64,000 bases of DNA from Haliclystus octoradiatus (taxonomy: Eukaryota > Cnidaria > Staurozoa > Stauromedusae > Haliclystidae). Positions 45,001-56,651 of this stretch are shown one piece after another (positions within the stretch are counted from its first letter, which is position 1; the number at the start of each line of letters is the position of its first letter). The notes beneath the pieces were generated by a model. It saw only the letters and a program-made list of their open reading frames with translations. It did no database searches and was not told the DNA's origin. Made by a program: the position numbers and the translations under genes. The stretch spans positions 19,373,830-19,437,829 of the forward strand of contig OU744452.1 of the NCBI GenBank assembly GCA_916610825.1, in the 5' to 3' direction.

Positions 45001-45604
45001 GATTTTACTAACGAGTGGCACTAAATCGATGTCTAAATGATGTTGAATAAAGTTAACTGTTTTGATCACCAACGTGTTTTACAAACTTGGATGATTATAA
45101 ATTCTAGCAACTTTTAATGATAAACTTAAGCTAGACTGATACATTTGATAAACTACAGATTATCAAGCTCAGTGATCAACAAGAAAACTTAACGTTTCAA
45201 GTAACAAGATTGCAAATTAGTTCTATTGGTAATAGTGTACATTATCTCACCGGTAAGTTAACAATAACTTGAGATTTGTGTTTCTGTTTTATGTAGGTAT
45301 TGATGTTTGTCAAATTGAAAAGTCTACAGTTGCTGAACATGCCTGTCCCAGAATAAAAGTCGATCGCAACACAACCGTTTATTTGCTTGCATATTGCTTT
45401 GCAAATAAAAATTGTTGCAACATTTTTATCATCCATTGCTTTAGAACTGTTTATAAAAGATCTTTCGAATAGTCTTCCTTTATAATTTGTCGGATTCACT
45501 TGAGATAATTCACAGAAGTTGCCAATAACGATAAGCAGTATTATCATCGAAACCCAGATCGTTATTTCATAACGTAATGCCATCTTATGCATGTTTCTGT
45601 TCAT
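41935..45604 (-). CDS. Gene B: secreted PAN-like + TSP1 + FTP lectin protein (spliced)
   Basis: Exons 45604-45251, 44207-44183, 43756-43592, 42746-42452 and 42088-41935: 993 nt, 330 aa, phases 0, 1, 1, 2. A signal peptide (WVSMIILLIVIGNF) is followed by a PAN/apple-like domain (FICKAICKQINGCVAIDF, NCRLFNL), micro-exon peptide IECKPSKL, one TSP1 repeat, then an FTP domain with AIDGNRDQN, SPWWQVDL, YNRADCCSERL and GRYLVI. The RADCCSER string matches the FTP fucose-site consensus RxDCCxER, but the upstream His of that site appears replaced. The protein may be a secreted lectin, with TSP1 providing a second adhesive surface. An alternative start at 45583 (MALRYE) aligns better with the MA starts of A and C. 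Confidence 0.87.
42452..42746 (-). CDS. Gene B exon 4: FTP domain, first part
   Basis: Acceptor TTTTATTAG, phase 1 in; donor GCAGAT|GTAAGT, phase 2 out. Encodes ISLVGKECSQSSDF, FAIDGNRDQN, SPWWQVDLQEPHKV, YNRADCCSERLHLFTI. Confidence 0.92.
43592..43756 (-). CDS. Gene B exon 3: TSP1 repeat
   Basis: 165 bp, phase 1 in and out, acceptor TTTTATTCAG, donor G|GTAGGT. Reads NATYKPWQNASACSAQ, KRECVPPSCNGEQC, then CNTHPCP. Same length as gene C exon 3. The first Trp of the usual WxxW is Tyr, and the CSxxC region is shortened (CSAQYNSG). Confidence 0.92.
44183..44207 (-). CDS. Gene B exon 2: 25-nt micro-exon
   Basis: TTCATAG|ATCGAATGC...AAATTAG|GTAAAC encodes IECKPSKL plus one base. Nearly identical to the gene C micro-exon. 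Flanking intron sequence is duplicated as B' (46312-46611 and 53168-53405). Confidence 0.9.
45251..45604 (-). CDS. Gene B exon 1: signal peptide + PAN-like domain
   Basis: 118 codons, donor ACCG|GTGAGA (phase 0). Strongly similar to gene C exon 1 (GCVAIDF, NCRLFNLT, YIK.KH.S.VIVNL). First in-frame ATG is 45604; 45583 is the alternative. Confidence 0.87.
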
Positions 45605-46311
45605 TTATCCTTTTCCGTACCATATAGAAATTAGTTAAATAATGTGTGTTATCCTTTTGCTGTTTTCACCTGTTAGTATTCCTGATGATCTGAAAGATAG
45701 GATGTAAGGAGAAAGCCTGTCATACCATATTGAGAAGTGGGAGGAGTAACAATAAGTTTCTATGTAGTACGGAGATGCATATCGACAACCGTAACACTGT
45801 ATAATGTGACAGTATAGTCAACTTCTGTTTTTTAAACGTTTTATCATTGTTTTACAAGTTTCTATCTTGGTAGTTGTTGATTGCGTCTCTTTCGCCAAAT
45901 GGCCATTCTTATACAACCCATCAAAAACAATTTTTTCCTATCTTTTATGCATATCTCTTGCGGCAAATTTCTCTGTATACATCACTAAATTTTGATCAGT
46001 AATAAATTTATTTGACCATAATTAAGGACATGTTAAACTGATTAGTCAAATTAATTGGTGTTTTTCACACTGCTTTATATAATGCATTTAATTTATAGCT
46101 ATCTCAAAATATGTCAGCATAGATTTAAAATGTCTACTCCGATATTAGAAGCTTATTCAAGATATTTCTTTTGAGAAAAACCTATACAGATTTAAACTGA
46201 TTAATTCTATACTGTACATAATTCAATTGGAATAATTAACTAATGATAGACTACAAATAGACTACAATTTTCCCCTGTTAAATGTCTCTGGACCTATTTT
46301 GCACACTGAAG
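45605..46311. other. Upstream region of gene B
   Basis: No gene seen; presumably contains the promoter of gene B. No core elements identified with confidence. Confidence 0.4.
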
Positions 46312-46611
46312 AAATAGAGCTTACCATCTTTATCAGCGTCAAATTGCTTGTAATAATAATGACATTGATTCAATTAATCTGATTGGGTTAGAGCTGTGAC
46401 GCCTTATCAATTGAAAACAATGCCCGGTTCAAAAACAAAACTGATATTGTAGTTTTGAACATGATATCACGATTGAGAATTAATAGGAAATTGTGCGACA
46501 ATCGCTTAATATATAATTGATGAACATCAGTCTGGCAACATAACAATAAAACAAAAACACAGAATAGTTTACTTAATTTTGATGGCTTACATTCGAATTA
46601 TAAAGACAATT
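46312..46611 (-). pseudogene. B': duplicated micro-exon region of gene B (left part)
   Basis: Closely matches 43915-44213 of gene B, including the micro-exon (minus strand TCGAATGTAAGCCATCAAAA). The acceptor ATAG is changed to ATAAT, so the exon could not be spliced in. No neighbouring TSP1 or PAN exon accompanies it. The copy is interrupted at 46611 by the large insertion and resumes at 53168. Confidence 0.8.
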
Positions 46612-46689
46612 GTGGTGGCCCATGGTTCTCATAGCATATTTCAACAAAAAACGATAGAAACAGAATTAAAATACAAAAAATTGTGGAAT

Positions 46690-47183
46690 AAAAATGAAAA
46701 TCCAATAAAATAATGAAAAAAAATAAATAAATAAGAAAAAAATAAGAAAAATAAATAAAAAATAAAAAATATAAAATAAAATAAAATAAAAAAATAAAAT
46801 AATATAAAATAAAATAAAATAAAATAAAATAAAATAAAATAAAATAAAATAAAATAAAATAAAATGAAATAAAATAAAAAAAAAAAATAAATAAATAAAA
46901 AAAAATAAAATATAATAAAAAAAAATAAAAAAAATAAAAAAAATAAAAATAAAAAAATAAAAAATAAAAAAAATAAAAAAAAAATAAAATAAATTAAATT
47001 AAATAAAAAAAAAATAAATAAATAAAAAAAAAATTAAAATTAAAATTAAAAAAAAAAAATAAAAAATAAATAAAGAAAAAAAAATAAAAAAAAAAATAAA
47101 AAATTAAAAAAATAATTAAAAAAAATAAAAAAAATTAAATTAAATAAAAAAAAAATAAATAAATAAAAAAAAAATAAAAATTA

Positions 47184-47222
<39 letters not shown>

Positions 47223-47290
47223 AAAAAAAAAATAAAAAATTAAAAAAATAATTAAAAAAAAATAATTAAAAAAAAAATAAAAAAAAAAAA

Positions 47291-47331
<41 letters not shown>

Positions 47332-47343
47332 AAAAAAAAAATA
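46690..47343. repeat. A-rich (AAAATA)n simple repeat, left arm
   Basis: About 650 bp of A-runs with single T, no C and almost no G on the plus strand. Mirrored as T-rich sequence at 51348-51790 in the other arm. Long Phe-rich minus-strand frames here are artefacts. Confidence 0.95.
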
Positions 47344-47570
47344 AACAGACATTGAAAACCGAAACACAACTTCTGTTTTCATTTCAAAATCAAAATCGGT
47401 TTTACCACTTCACAGCCCATCGTTCTCATAAGACTAAAATTTCTCATAAAATTAAATTCAAGCTAGCTCCTCCTTTGCTTTCCGACTTTTTCCAACTGCC
47501 GTATTCCACCAGAACAAGTTCTCAAATTGTACCGTGAGCAGCTATTTGCGCTGACCAAACGTACCGCGGG

Positions 47571-47648
47571 CTATGAGAACAATGGGCTGCTAAGTAACAT
47601 TTTATTTTCATTTTCGAATGTTGCTAGCAGCCCATCGTTCTCATAGCG
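47571..47648. mobile_element. Short foldback with 20-bp motif ends
   Basis: CTATGAGAACAATGGGCTGC at the left and GCAGCCCATCGTTCTCATAG at the right, about 38 bp between. The ends are the same motif that terminates the 6.56-kb element. Confidence 0.7.
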
Positions 47649-48215
47649 TGCGGCATAATATGCACGCCGCTCAAGAGCAGCGGTATACTTCATTAACCAC
47701 ATAGACGTAGTCACGCAAGACGGCCTTACGCGTGGATGTGTGGTCAATCGGTCATATAGCCGAGGCATAATAAATAGTTATTATAGTTTACCAGTATGTT
47801 TTTAAATAATATAAATTGTGACATAATGACTATACTACGTCTTCTATATGCACATTGCCTTGACACTATTTTACATCGGGAGCACTGCTGTAGATATTAA
47901 TTATTATTCTTTAAAGTATTGTGAACCATTCATTCAAAGCGATTGAGTATAAATTATTAAAATATTCTACTGACTACGACTGGGTTTGTCTTTGGCACAC
48001 CTGATACAACTGGCAATATATTCTGTCCTTGAAAGACGTATGTATTTGTCAAGTGATCGAAGCATATCCTTAATATTGTCACAAATTGTCACGGAGGGTA
48101 ATAGACGAAGCTCGGCGGTCGCAGCCACACAGTTCGCAGCTTTCGTGACCGCAGGCTATGAGAGCAATGGGCTGCAAGACACATGCCAGTTTCAGTTTCA
48201 AAATCAAACGGAAGT

Positions 48216-48375
48216 CTTATGAGAACGATGGGCTGTGAAGTGGTTAAACCGATTTTGATTTTGAAATGAAAACAGAAGTCTTATGAGAACGATGGGCTGT
48301 GAAATGGTAAAACCGATTTTGATTTTGAAATGAAAACAGAAGTCTTATGAGAACGATGGGCTGTGAAATGGTAAA
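48216..48375. repeat. 64-bp tandem repeat, about 2.5 copies
   Basis: CTTATGAGAACGATGGGCTG starts at 48216, 48280 and 48344, each followed by an AAACCGATTTTGATTTTGAA block. An inverted copy lies at about 47366-47433. Confidence 0.9.
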
Positions 48376-49539
48376 TAGTACAGTCATTTTAAGCCAATAT
48401 AAGCCTTAACCTCACACAACTTGCAACAGAAGCATTTTTTAACAATTCTAGGGTAAAATTTTATGCTTAACAACATATCCAAAATGTTCCGAAATCGGAG
48501 TGGGCAAAATGCCTTAATTTCGCAATTTGATTATGGCAATTCCAGTAGAAACATGAAAGCGAGGCTGTCCTTTTTTAGTGTAATCATGTGATTTAATTTG
48601 AGAGGAAATTATCAGGAATAGTAGCCTTGCATCATTTAGCACATATAATGTGCTTAAAATTTCTTTACGTCATCATGTATCAAATTACCAAAACGAGGCT
48701 ATATATGAAGATTAAACAAATCGACATAGAAAAACTAGAAAAGCATATACACTGTAAGTGAAAAATGTTATTCATTATATTTTAACATTCCACTAGCGGT
48801 ATAGATCATGTAAATACTTTATTTATCTTATTTAGAAAATTTAATTAGGTAATATACATTGTTCACAACGAACGATTTCAGGCAAATGCCTAGGAATGTT
48901 CATGGTCGCCATTATTTTTGACAGAAATTGACTATTACGATTTGATGATAGGCCTGCAGAAAAATAGCAGAATAAGATATGCAATAGAAACGTCAAATTA
49001 AATTAAACTAAGGAACTAATACCTTCATTAATCATCGACAGGAATCAATGCAACTTCGTATATAGACTACAGTTACCCACTCGTTTATGTTACTAATTTA
49101 ACCATGGAATGAAAATTGAACACAGGAACTTCATCTAAAGGTTATGCCCAAAATGTTAACTATATACTATACACATATACAATCGGACCTGTTATAACAG
49201 CCGTCCCAATACAGCGACCACCTGTCTGAAGTGGTCACTCTTGCAATGTTCTGAAATAGTATTTTCTATTGAATCGAAGATTGATGAGCTTGGCTGCAGT
49301 TTTAGTGAGTTACTCTTTTTCTAGTTCTTGGTTCGTCTGAGCAGATAAAGGAAACTTGTATAAAGCAAATAATTTGTGCCACTTTTGAAATTTGCAAATT
49401 TCCCCGACCATTAGCTCTCCATTCATTTTAATCAATAATGGTTAACATATTTTCGAAACTTCGAATACAAGTGAGTAAAACTGTAGGGTTCACAATATGT
49501 GTTTGGCAGCTATTCATAATATCCCTGCGAAAAACAGTT

Positions 49540-49900
49540 CAGGAGTTAATGAACAGTCCATGAACAGTTCATGAACGTTAAATGGTCCAAAGTTTTCATG
49601 GATTGTTTATGAACTGTCCGTGAAGGTTCATGAGCTGTTTTTGAATAGTTCATGAATTGTTCTAAGCCTTTGAACTCCTGAACATTTTGCAGGGGATGTA
49701 TCAAATCTGTTGTATAAAAATCTTCTGTGGAAAAATAGTTCATAAATGTTAAATGGCAAAGTTTCATGAACAATTTATAAGCAGTTCATGAACTGCTGAA
49801 TTAATTTATAAATTGTATAATTTATAATAAATGAAAACGCGGGAGCATTCAATAACAATGTTCATGAACTGTCCATGGACTATTCATACGAGTTCATTGA
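49540..49900. repeat. GTTCATGAAC-rich centre of the palindrome
   Basis: Many copies of the palindromic word GTTCATGAAC and variants (AACAGTTCATGAAC, TGAACTGTCC) on both strands. Lies near the symmetry centre of the large insertion and is non-coding. Confidence 0.7.
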
Positions 49901-49924
49901 CTATGGACCATTTTCTCCATACGA

Positions 49925-50715
49925 GCTTCCTTTGTCTGCTCAGAGAAGCCAAGGACTGAAACAGAGGAAATCACCAAAACTACAGCCAAGCTCATCAATC
50001 TTTGATTTAATAGAAAATACTATTTCAAGACATTGCAAGAGTGACCACTTTAGACAGGTGGTCGCTGTATAGAGATGGATGTTATATAGCAGGTTTGATT
50101 GTATATGTGTTTAGGATATAGTCAACATTTTGGGCATAACCTTTGGGTGAAGTTCCATGTTCAATTTTCATTCCATGGCTAAATTAGTAACATAAACGAC
50201 TGGATAACTGTAGTCTATATACCAAGTTAATTGATTTCCTGTCAAGAAGTAAAAGGTATTAGTTCGTTAGTTTAATTTAATTTAACATTTCTATTGGATT
50301 TCTATTGGATGGTTTATACAAGTTTCCTTTATCTGCTCAGACGAACCAAGAACTAGAAAAAGAGTAACTCACTAAAACTGCAGCCAAGCTCATCAATCTT
50401 CGATTCAATAGAAAATACTATTTCAGAACATTGCAAGAGTGACCACTTCAGACAGGTGGTCGCTGTATTGGGACGGCTGTTATAACAGGTCCGATTGTAT
50501 ATGTGTATAGTATATAGTTAACATTTTGGGCATAACCTTTAGATGAAGTTCCTGTGATCAATTTTCATTCCATGGTTAAATTAGTAACATAAACGAGTGG
50601 GTAACTGTAGTCTATATACGAAGTTGCATTGATTCCTGTCGATGATTAATGAAGGTATTAGTTCCTTAGTTTAATTTAATTTGACGTTTCTATTGCATAT
50701 CTTATTCTGCTATTT
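49925..50715. repeat. 397-bp tandem duplication in right arm
   Basis: CTTCCTTTGTCTGCTCAG at 49925 recurs as TTTCCTTTATCTGCTCAG at about 50323. The units share GCCAAGCTCATCAATCTT and GACAGGTGGTCGCTGTAT. The left arm has a single inverted copy at about 49000-49370. Confidence 0.8.
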
Positions 50716-51347
50716 TTCTGCAGGCCTATCATCAAATCGTAATAGTCAATTTCTGTCAAAAATAATGGCGACCATGAACATTCCTAGGCATTTGCCTGAA
50801 ATTGTTCATTGTGAACAATGTATATTACCTAATTAAATTTTCTAAATAAGATAAATAAAGTATTTACATGATCTATACTGCTAGTGGAATGTTAAAATAT
50901 AATGAATAACATTTTTCACTTACTGTGTATATGTTTTTCTAGTTTTTCCATGTCGATTTGTTTAATCTTCATATATAGCCTCGTTTTGGTAATTTGATAC
51001 ATGGTGACAGTAAAGAAATTTTAAGCACATTATATGTGCTAAATGATGCAAGGCTACTATTCCTGATATTTTCCTCTCAAATTAAACCACATGATTACAC
51101 TAAAAAAGGACAGCCTCGCTTTCATGTTTCTACTGGGAATGCCATAAATCAAATTGCAAAATTAAGGCATTTTGCCTACTCCGATTTCGGAACATTTTGG
51201 ATATGTTGTTAAGCATAAAATTTGACCCTAGAATTGATGAAAAATGCTTCTGTTGCAATTTGTGTGAGGTCATTTTTTATAATGACTGTACTAAAAACCG
51301 ATTTTGATTTTGAAATGAAAAAAGAAGTTGTGTTTCGGTTTTCAATG

Positions 51348-51790
51348 TCTGTTTTTTATTTATTTATTTATTTTTATTTATTTATTTTATTTTATTTTTG
51401 TTTATTTTTTTATTTTTTATTTTTTTTATTTTTTTTTTATTTAATTTAATCTATTTTACTTTTATTTTATTTTTATTTTATTTTTTTTTATTTATTTTTT
51501 TTTTTATTTAATTTTTTTTTATTTTTTTTATTTTTTATTTTTTCATTTTTTATTTTTTTTATTTTATTTTATTTTTTTATTTTTTTTTATTTATTTCTAT
51601 TTTATTTTTTTATTTCATTTTATTTTATTTAATTTTATTTTATTTTATATTTTTTTATTTTTTATTTATTTTTTTTATTTTTTTATTTCATTTTATTTTA
51701 TTTCATTTTATTTTATTTTATATTTTTTTATTTTTTATTTTTTATTTATTTTTTTTATTTTTTTTATTATTTATTTATTTTTTGTTCATT
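51348..51790. repeat. T-rich (TTTTATTT)n simple repeat, right arm
   Basis: Inverted counterpart of 46690-47343, with the same outer and inner flanks. Confidence 0.95.
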
Positions 51791-51861
51791 ATTTTATTGT
51801 ATTTTCATTTTTATTCCACAATTTGTTGTATTTTAATTCTGTTTCTATCGTTTTTTGTTGA

Positions 51862-53138
51862 CATATCAAACTCTTTTCTGTTGAGAGGTGACATTTTGAT
51901 AAATTTAGGTCTGGATTTACCACAATACGCATGCGCAATAAACTTGCCGCAGCCCTGTCTCCGTCATTTTCTTAACTTTCTCACAAAGGAAAACATTAAA
52001 CGTGGATGTCAACAACAACGTTCGGCGTTCAGCAAGAACAAGAAAGTCACATTAATAAGAAAATAAATTTACCTATAATTCAATGTCCATATCATTCATA
52101 ACAGCTGCTTTCAGAATAATTTTATAACATAAGTACTGAATAGTGTAAAGTTAAAGCTGTGAAATATTAGAAGGGTCAAAAGAATAAAACATTATCGAAG
52201 ATCGAAGCAAACCTGTATTGAAACTGTAATCAACATGTCCATTCATCAAGGAGTTTAAGAAATCCATAGTTGAAAATCGTTGGTATTTTACTAGATACTG
52301 ACACATGCAAATTATACAAATTCGTTATAAGAAACTTCACTTGCGCATTGATATAATTAGCTAAAATGTAAAAAACTGTAAACTTCAAATTTGGAAACAT
52401 TCTGTTATAAATACTTGATAGGCCTACTCATACAAATTATAGAAAATGTTTGTAAGCAGCTCGACTCTGCATGAATAGTAGCTAACTGTAAACTGACCAC
52501 ATTATATACTTCATTAAGTCCATTATTTTCTGATGATTATGATGATCCTTGCTCAGAACAGAATCAGAGTGACAGAATTGCTGTCATCGTTATCGTTCTC
52601 CGAAATACATAAGAGATACCGCCACATGGCTACGAAGTAGATGTAAACAAATGAACGCAATAAAATAGAAATTTGGCTAACATCTCGAAAAGCAGCGAAA
52701 TCCCGATATCAAACCTCAACGAAATACGACAAATTTGATATGAAAACAATCCTTGAAAAACGCTGATCCAAAATCTGTTTGTTTATCCGGGATATTGCGA
52801 ATCACAAATTAACCCTGGTCTCTAATACAGGCAGCTCCGATGCGCGGGAATTTCAAACCATAGTAAACACAACAAATTTCACGGAGAAAACTTCATGGAA
52901 GATAATCACGATTCCCCGAGCCCAAACTATCTAATAAAGAAAAATCGTTGACGTTATTATCAAACTTGAATATTTATCTAATGGATTCCATAGGTTCATT
53001 CATAGATTTGCGTTATAAAGCATTAAATTTTTAACGTTTTAAACTATTTTACGTAGTAAGCCTTCTATAGCGGCCATAATCATAAATATTGAATGCGGCA
53101 GAAGATCAAAGGGGATGTCACCCTTAAGTTTGATATGA
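51862..53138. mobile_element. Nested insertion with CATATCAAACT ends
   Basis: Absent from the matching left arm of the large element (46612-46640 runs straight through this point). The ends are CATATCAAACT and AGTTTGATATG, with further inverted similarity just inside (GGTGACATTTT / GGATGTCACCC). About 1.28 kb, no convincing ORF; target duplication unclear. The second tandem copy is at 56834-58110. Confidence 0.6.
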
Positions 53139-53167
53139 AATATGCTATGAGAACGATGGGCCACCAT

Positions 53168-53405
53168 AGACAATGGAAGTCATGTTTAATGCAAACTTTG
53201 AAGAACTCATCATTCATTAAAATACTAATTCCAAAATTATTACATATCTATACAGAGTCCATAGTGAACAATTGGAGATAAGAGTTACATATTTTATAAT
53301 TTGTTGTGTATAATGTTTGTAAGAATATTGGCTTTGAGTTTATATATAACAATCTCAATGCAATTTCTAAAAACATTGACAAAATAATGAAGTCACTCAT
53401 TCCTG
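53168..53405 (-). pseudogene. B': duplicated micro-exon region of gene B (right part)
   Basis: Resumes the match to gene B at 44214-44455 (TCATCATTCATTAAAATACT, GAGTCCATAGTGAACAATTG). Similarity stops at about 53405, so no exon 1 is present. Repeated at 58140-58377 through the tandem duplication. Confidence 0.8.
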
Positions 53406-53409
53406 AAAA

Positions 53410-53545
53410 ATTGTTTATATGATTGAAAGATGGCTGCCTTTCAAGCTGATGTTTTCAAAATCATGATTTAAACCATTCAAAAAGGTATATTTTAATCAAT
53501 CACAATGCATCAGCACTAGAATTGGGGTCGCTTTTATCATAATAC
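53410..53545 (+). repeat. Dispersed segment shared with 37308-37440
   Basis: TGTTTATATGATTGAAAGAT and AATCACAATGCATCAGCACT blocks match the interior of the PIF-like element at 36930-37807. Duplicated again at about 58382-58517. Confidence 0.75.
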
Positions 53546-53981
53546 GTCATGAGAGGTCATTAATTGTATATTTTGAAAATTTATATAACAGAATATGCAA
53601 GACATTAATAGTGTTCAACTGTTGAATTCTCATTTTCTCATTTCAGTTTCTTTATCTCTATAAGTTTACAAATTAAATACCAGTTTTGAATTATAATCGA
53701 TAAAGGAGAAAAACCGCAATCGAAAAAATGGGAATCGTTTCGAAATTTCACTATGAATATTGCCGTTTTTATTATTACTAAAACGTTAAAAAGAATCTGT
53801 ATTCATAATACACCGTAACTTGAACCACATTTTTGAAGTTGCTAGTCTACAGCTTTTGCTTTCTGTATCTAAAATCTATACGTATATACACTTGTTGTTG
53901 AGTATAAGAAATGTCAAACAAAATAATTGTTTCCGTCTTAGTTTACTTTATAATGAATTAATAATATATGGAGCCGGTATG

Positions 53982-54876
53982 CAGTGTTGTAAATACTCGT
54001 TACTAAAGTAACGTGTTACTCGTTACTCGTTACTTTTGGAGTAATTTTACGAGTAATTAGTTACTTTTTTGAGAAAATTAATAAGTAATCTAATTGATTA
54101 CTTTTTGAAGTAACGAGTATTATTTGAGAGAAAGTAATTGACGTTACTTTTCAAATTACTTTTATGATTATAAAATATTTGCTTTGTTGTCTTGTGATAA
54201 TTTTCAAAGGCGTTTCTGTCACGAAGTTCCGCTTTTTATTGTTCTGTCTGCGATGCAATCTCACATTATTTGCAGCTTTCACGAGAGCTATTTAAACCAG
54301 GTGAATTGTGTGATATTATATCACTGATATATGACCAATAAACCCTATCCCATAACCTATTCTTCTCTGTTCTGACATTGTTCTGTTGATCAATAGATTC
54401 AATAGTTTTCACTTTTTATTTGAGTGAGTTTCGAATTTGAAAAGATGATGTAAAATTTATGGCTATATGAATAGATTGATCCGACAAAAACAAACCAATT
54501 TGATAAATCAAATGAAACCATTTATTTGTCAACTTTATTAAAAAGTTTTCAACGTCAATTTATCTTCTGCTGCAGTCACCAGTATAAAATTAATATTATT
54601 GAATCGATCGTTCCCCTTCGTAAAAAAAAACAAGATGGCCGCCATGATTGTCAAAACGAGACATGTCATTATCGAAAGGGAGGCAATATCTTTTGTTTCA
54701 CAAGTTAAAGTAATCATGAAGTAATTAGTAATTAATTACTTTTTTTGGTAAAGTAATTAGTAATTGTAATCAATTACATTTAGGCTGAAGTAATTAGTAA
54801 TGTAATTAGTTACTTTTGAGGAAAAGTAATTTGTAATGTAATTTATTACTTTTCAAAAGTAATTCTCACATCACTG
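53982..54876. mobile_element. hAT-type MITE, 895 bp, copy 1
   Basis: Begins CAGTGTTGTAAATACTCGTT and ends ..TTCTCACATCACTG. The two ends are rich in GTTACT/AGTAAT repeats in inverse orientation. The flanking 8-bp direct repeats are perfect: CCGGTATG at 53974-53981 and 54877-54884. CAGTG ends and an 8-bp duplication fit hAT. No transposase. Confidence 0.9.
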
Positions 54877-54884
54877 CCGGTATG

Positions 54885-56451
54885 TGGTTTCTATCAGAAT
54901 ACAATGAATAATCAGTTTAAAAATTTATATATATATTTACATATGCGTTCAAGAAAAGTATAAAATCAGAAACGTTTGCTCACGAAACAAGCATAATATT
55001 TCATTGAAGCCAATTATAAATTACATTAGGGTCAACTATACGCTGGTATGCTATATGCCACAATCCACTACTTTTTTTCATCGTATTAAAATGTTTCTTT
55101 ACTTATCGAGAACCATGTATACCGATACCAAAAGAAAATATATCGAAAAGTTAGATGAGTTGCAAATGCTATTATGTGATTGGTGAAATGAAATGACAAG
55201 TTAAATGAAGTTTATTAAGATGATATTTAACTGTGACGATTCAACTGTAATCAATAGTTCCCTTTGCAAATATGTTTATTGTAGCCCGGCTTTGATGAGA
55301 TCAAGAATCGAGGTTGGGAGTTTATGAAATGGGCCTGTCCAGCTGTTTGAGGTTACAAATTTGAGTGAGATAAATCCGTTATCGTTGCCTATTTTGTTAA
55401 ATTCGTGCATTTATATGGTTGCCGAGCAATCCAACCCACAGGTAGGAACTCACCTAATGTGCAGTTGGATCCAATCTGGTTAAGAATGAAGTTCTCCATA
55501 TAAACATGTGGGCAAGTTTTGTGGGCAAGCCTTGGTAGTAGCTATATGTGTGCAAGTGCATAAAATAGATAGCATTGAAGGGTGCTTACGCTATCGTTTA
55601 GAAGAATTTCGATATTTTCTATCTTTTCTTTTGCTTTGGTCGTATTCAACAAAGACACAAAATTAGATGGCCTAATTAAAGATGTTACTCCAGTGACATA
55701 TGTTACTTATATTTGTATCATAATGGTACATTTTTCTTTTCTTATAATAATTTGATGACAACTCTGAATTAAATCAAATCGAATCGTTTGCATTAAAGAA
55801 AATATCATAATTATCAGACACTTTTATATCTTATGTTATAAATCATAATAAAAATAGAAAGATCTCAAATATCATGGACAGATTCATTTCCATGGCATTG
55901 AGCACTATATTATTTGCAAATATATATATACTCGGCGACCTCGTTCAAGTTATCGATTTCTACATTTGTTGTTTGTAAGCGAGAAGGTCATTTTATTAAT
56001 CATGAACGTAGCCTTTTGTCAGGAATACCATTAATTCTCACCAATATCATCACAACAATGTTTTGTTTTCAGATTTAGTTTGTCAAAGATTTTACATAAT
56101 TTCCGGAAAGACCACAAATATACAAATGTCGAAATAATTTAGTTACCAACAGACAATACTATTATTATAGAGATATTCCAAGAAAAGCTGTAACATTTCT
56201 GTTTAACACTTTCTGGCTTGTTTGTATTGTTTCTGTACTTAAATAAAGTAAATAAATAAAATCAAAATAAATACAAGTTAAAATCAAAATCTGTCAACCC
56301 TTTTACAGAACAGAAATTGCAATCGATCCCTTTATATATTCATATTAAAGTTTTGAAAACGTATAATCATAGATTTAATTGATATAAAGGATGTGTCGTT
56401 ACTTTGTAAGATATTTTATATTTGATAATACATGACAACATGTCCTAACAG
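54885..56451. other. No gene recognised (inside duplication copy 1)
   Basis: AT-rich; the small ORFs have no family features and recur only because of the duplication. Confidence 0.4.
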
Positions 56452-56651
56452 CTAGCCTTTTGCCTCAACAGCATGTCCATTCTGGGCCACTATAGCACCA
56501 TTGCAATATTCTCCCCCGTATTGTGGAATTGGGTTGTCACAAGTTCTTTTTCGCCTTTTGCACCCTATGCAGAAGACGTGACATTTAAATGGGTACATTG
56601 CTGCTAATTTGCATTGCTTTATATCCATCCAATTTCCCCACATCCCATCAA
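56452..56651 (-). pseudogene. Duplicate of gene C terminal TSP1 exon
   Basis: Same sequence as 61424-61623, with acceptor TCTATTTCAG intact. No upstream gene C exons accompany this copy, so it can be used only by splicing from gene C over an extra 5 kb. Otherwise it is a dead exon. Confidence 0.8.

Larger units (their letters stand above)
46612..53167. mobile_element. Large composite palindromic insertion, 6.56 kb
   Basis: Left end GTGGTGGCCCATGGTTCTCA, right end the inverse (..TGAGAACGATGGGCCACCAT), flanked by AGACAATT (46604-46611) and AGACAATG (53168-53175). Gene B keeps the unoccupied site AGATAATG at 44214. The arms are long inverted repeats. 46620-47404 pairs with 51292-51861 plus 53139-53167, and 48373-about 49400 pairs with about 50320-51291. 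Extra insertions sit in the left arm (47405-48372) and right arm (51862-53138). No transposase ORF is evident. An 8-9-bp duplication with long inverted ends suggests a MULE-like or hAT-like non-autonomous element. The class is inference. Confidence 0.75.

Noticed and set aside
47187-47369. Phe-rich 60-codon ORF
   Set aside because: Artefact of the A-rich simple repeat.
52081-55186. Small ORFs at 53093, 53820, 54526 and 55004 that recur at 58065, 58792, 59498 and 59976
   Set aside because: Their repetition is explained by the tandem DNA duplication, not by selection; some lie inside the hAT MITE or nested insertion.
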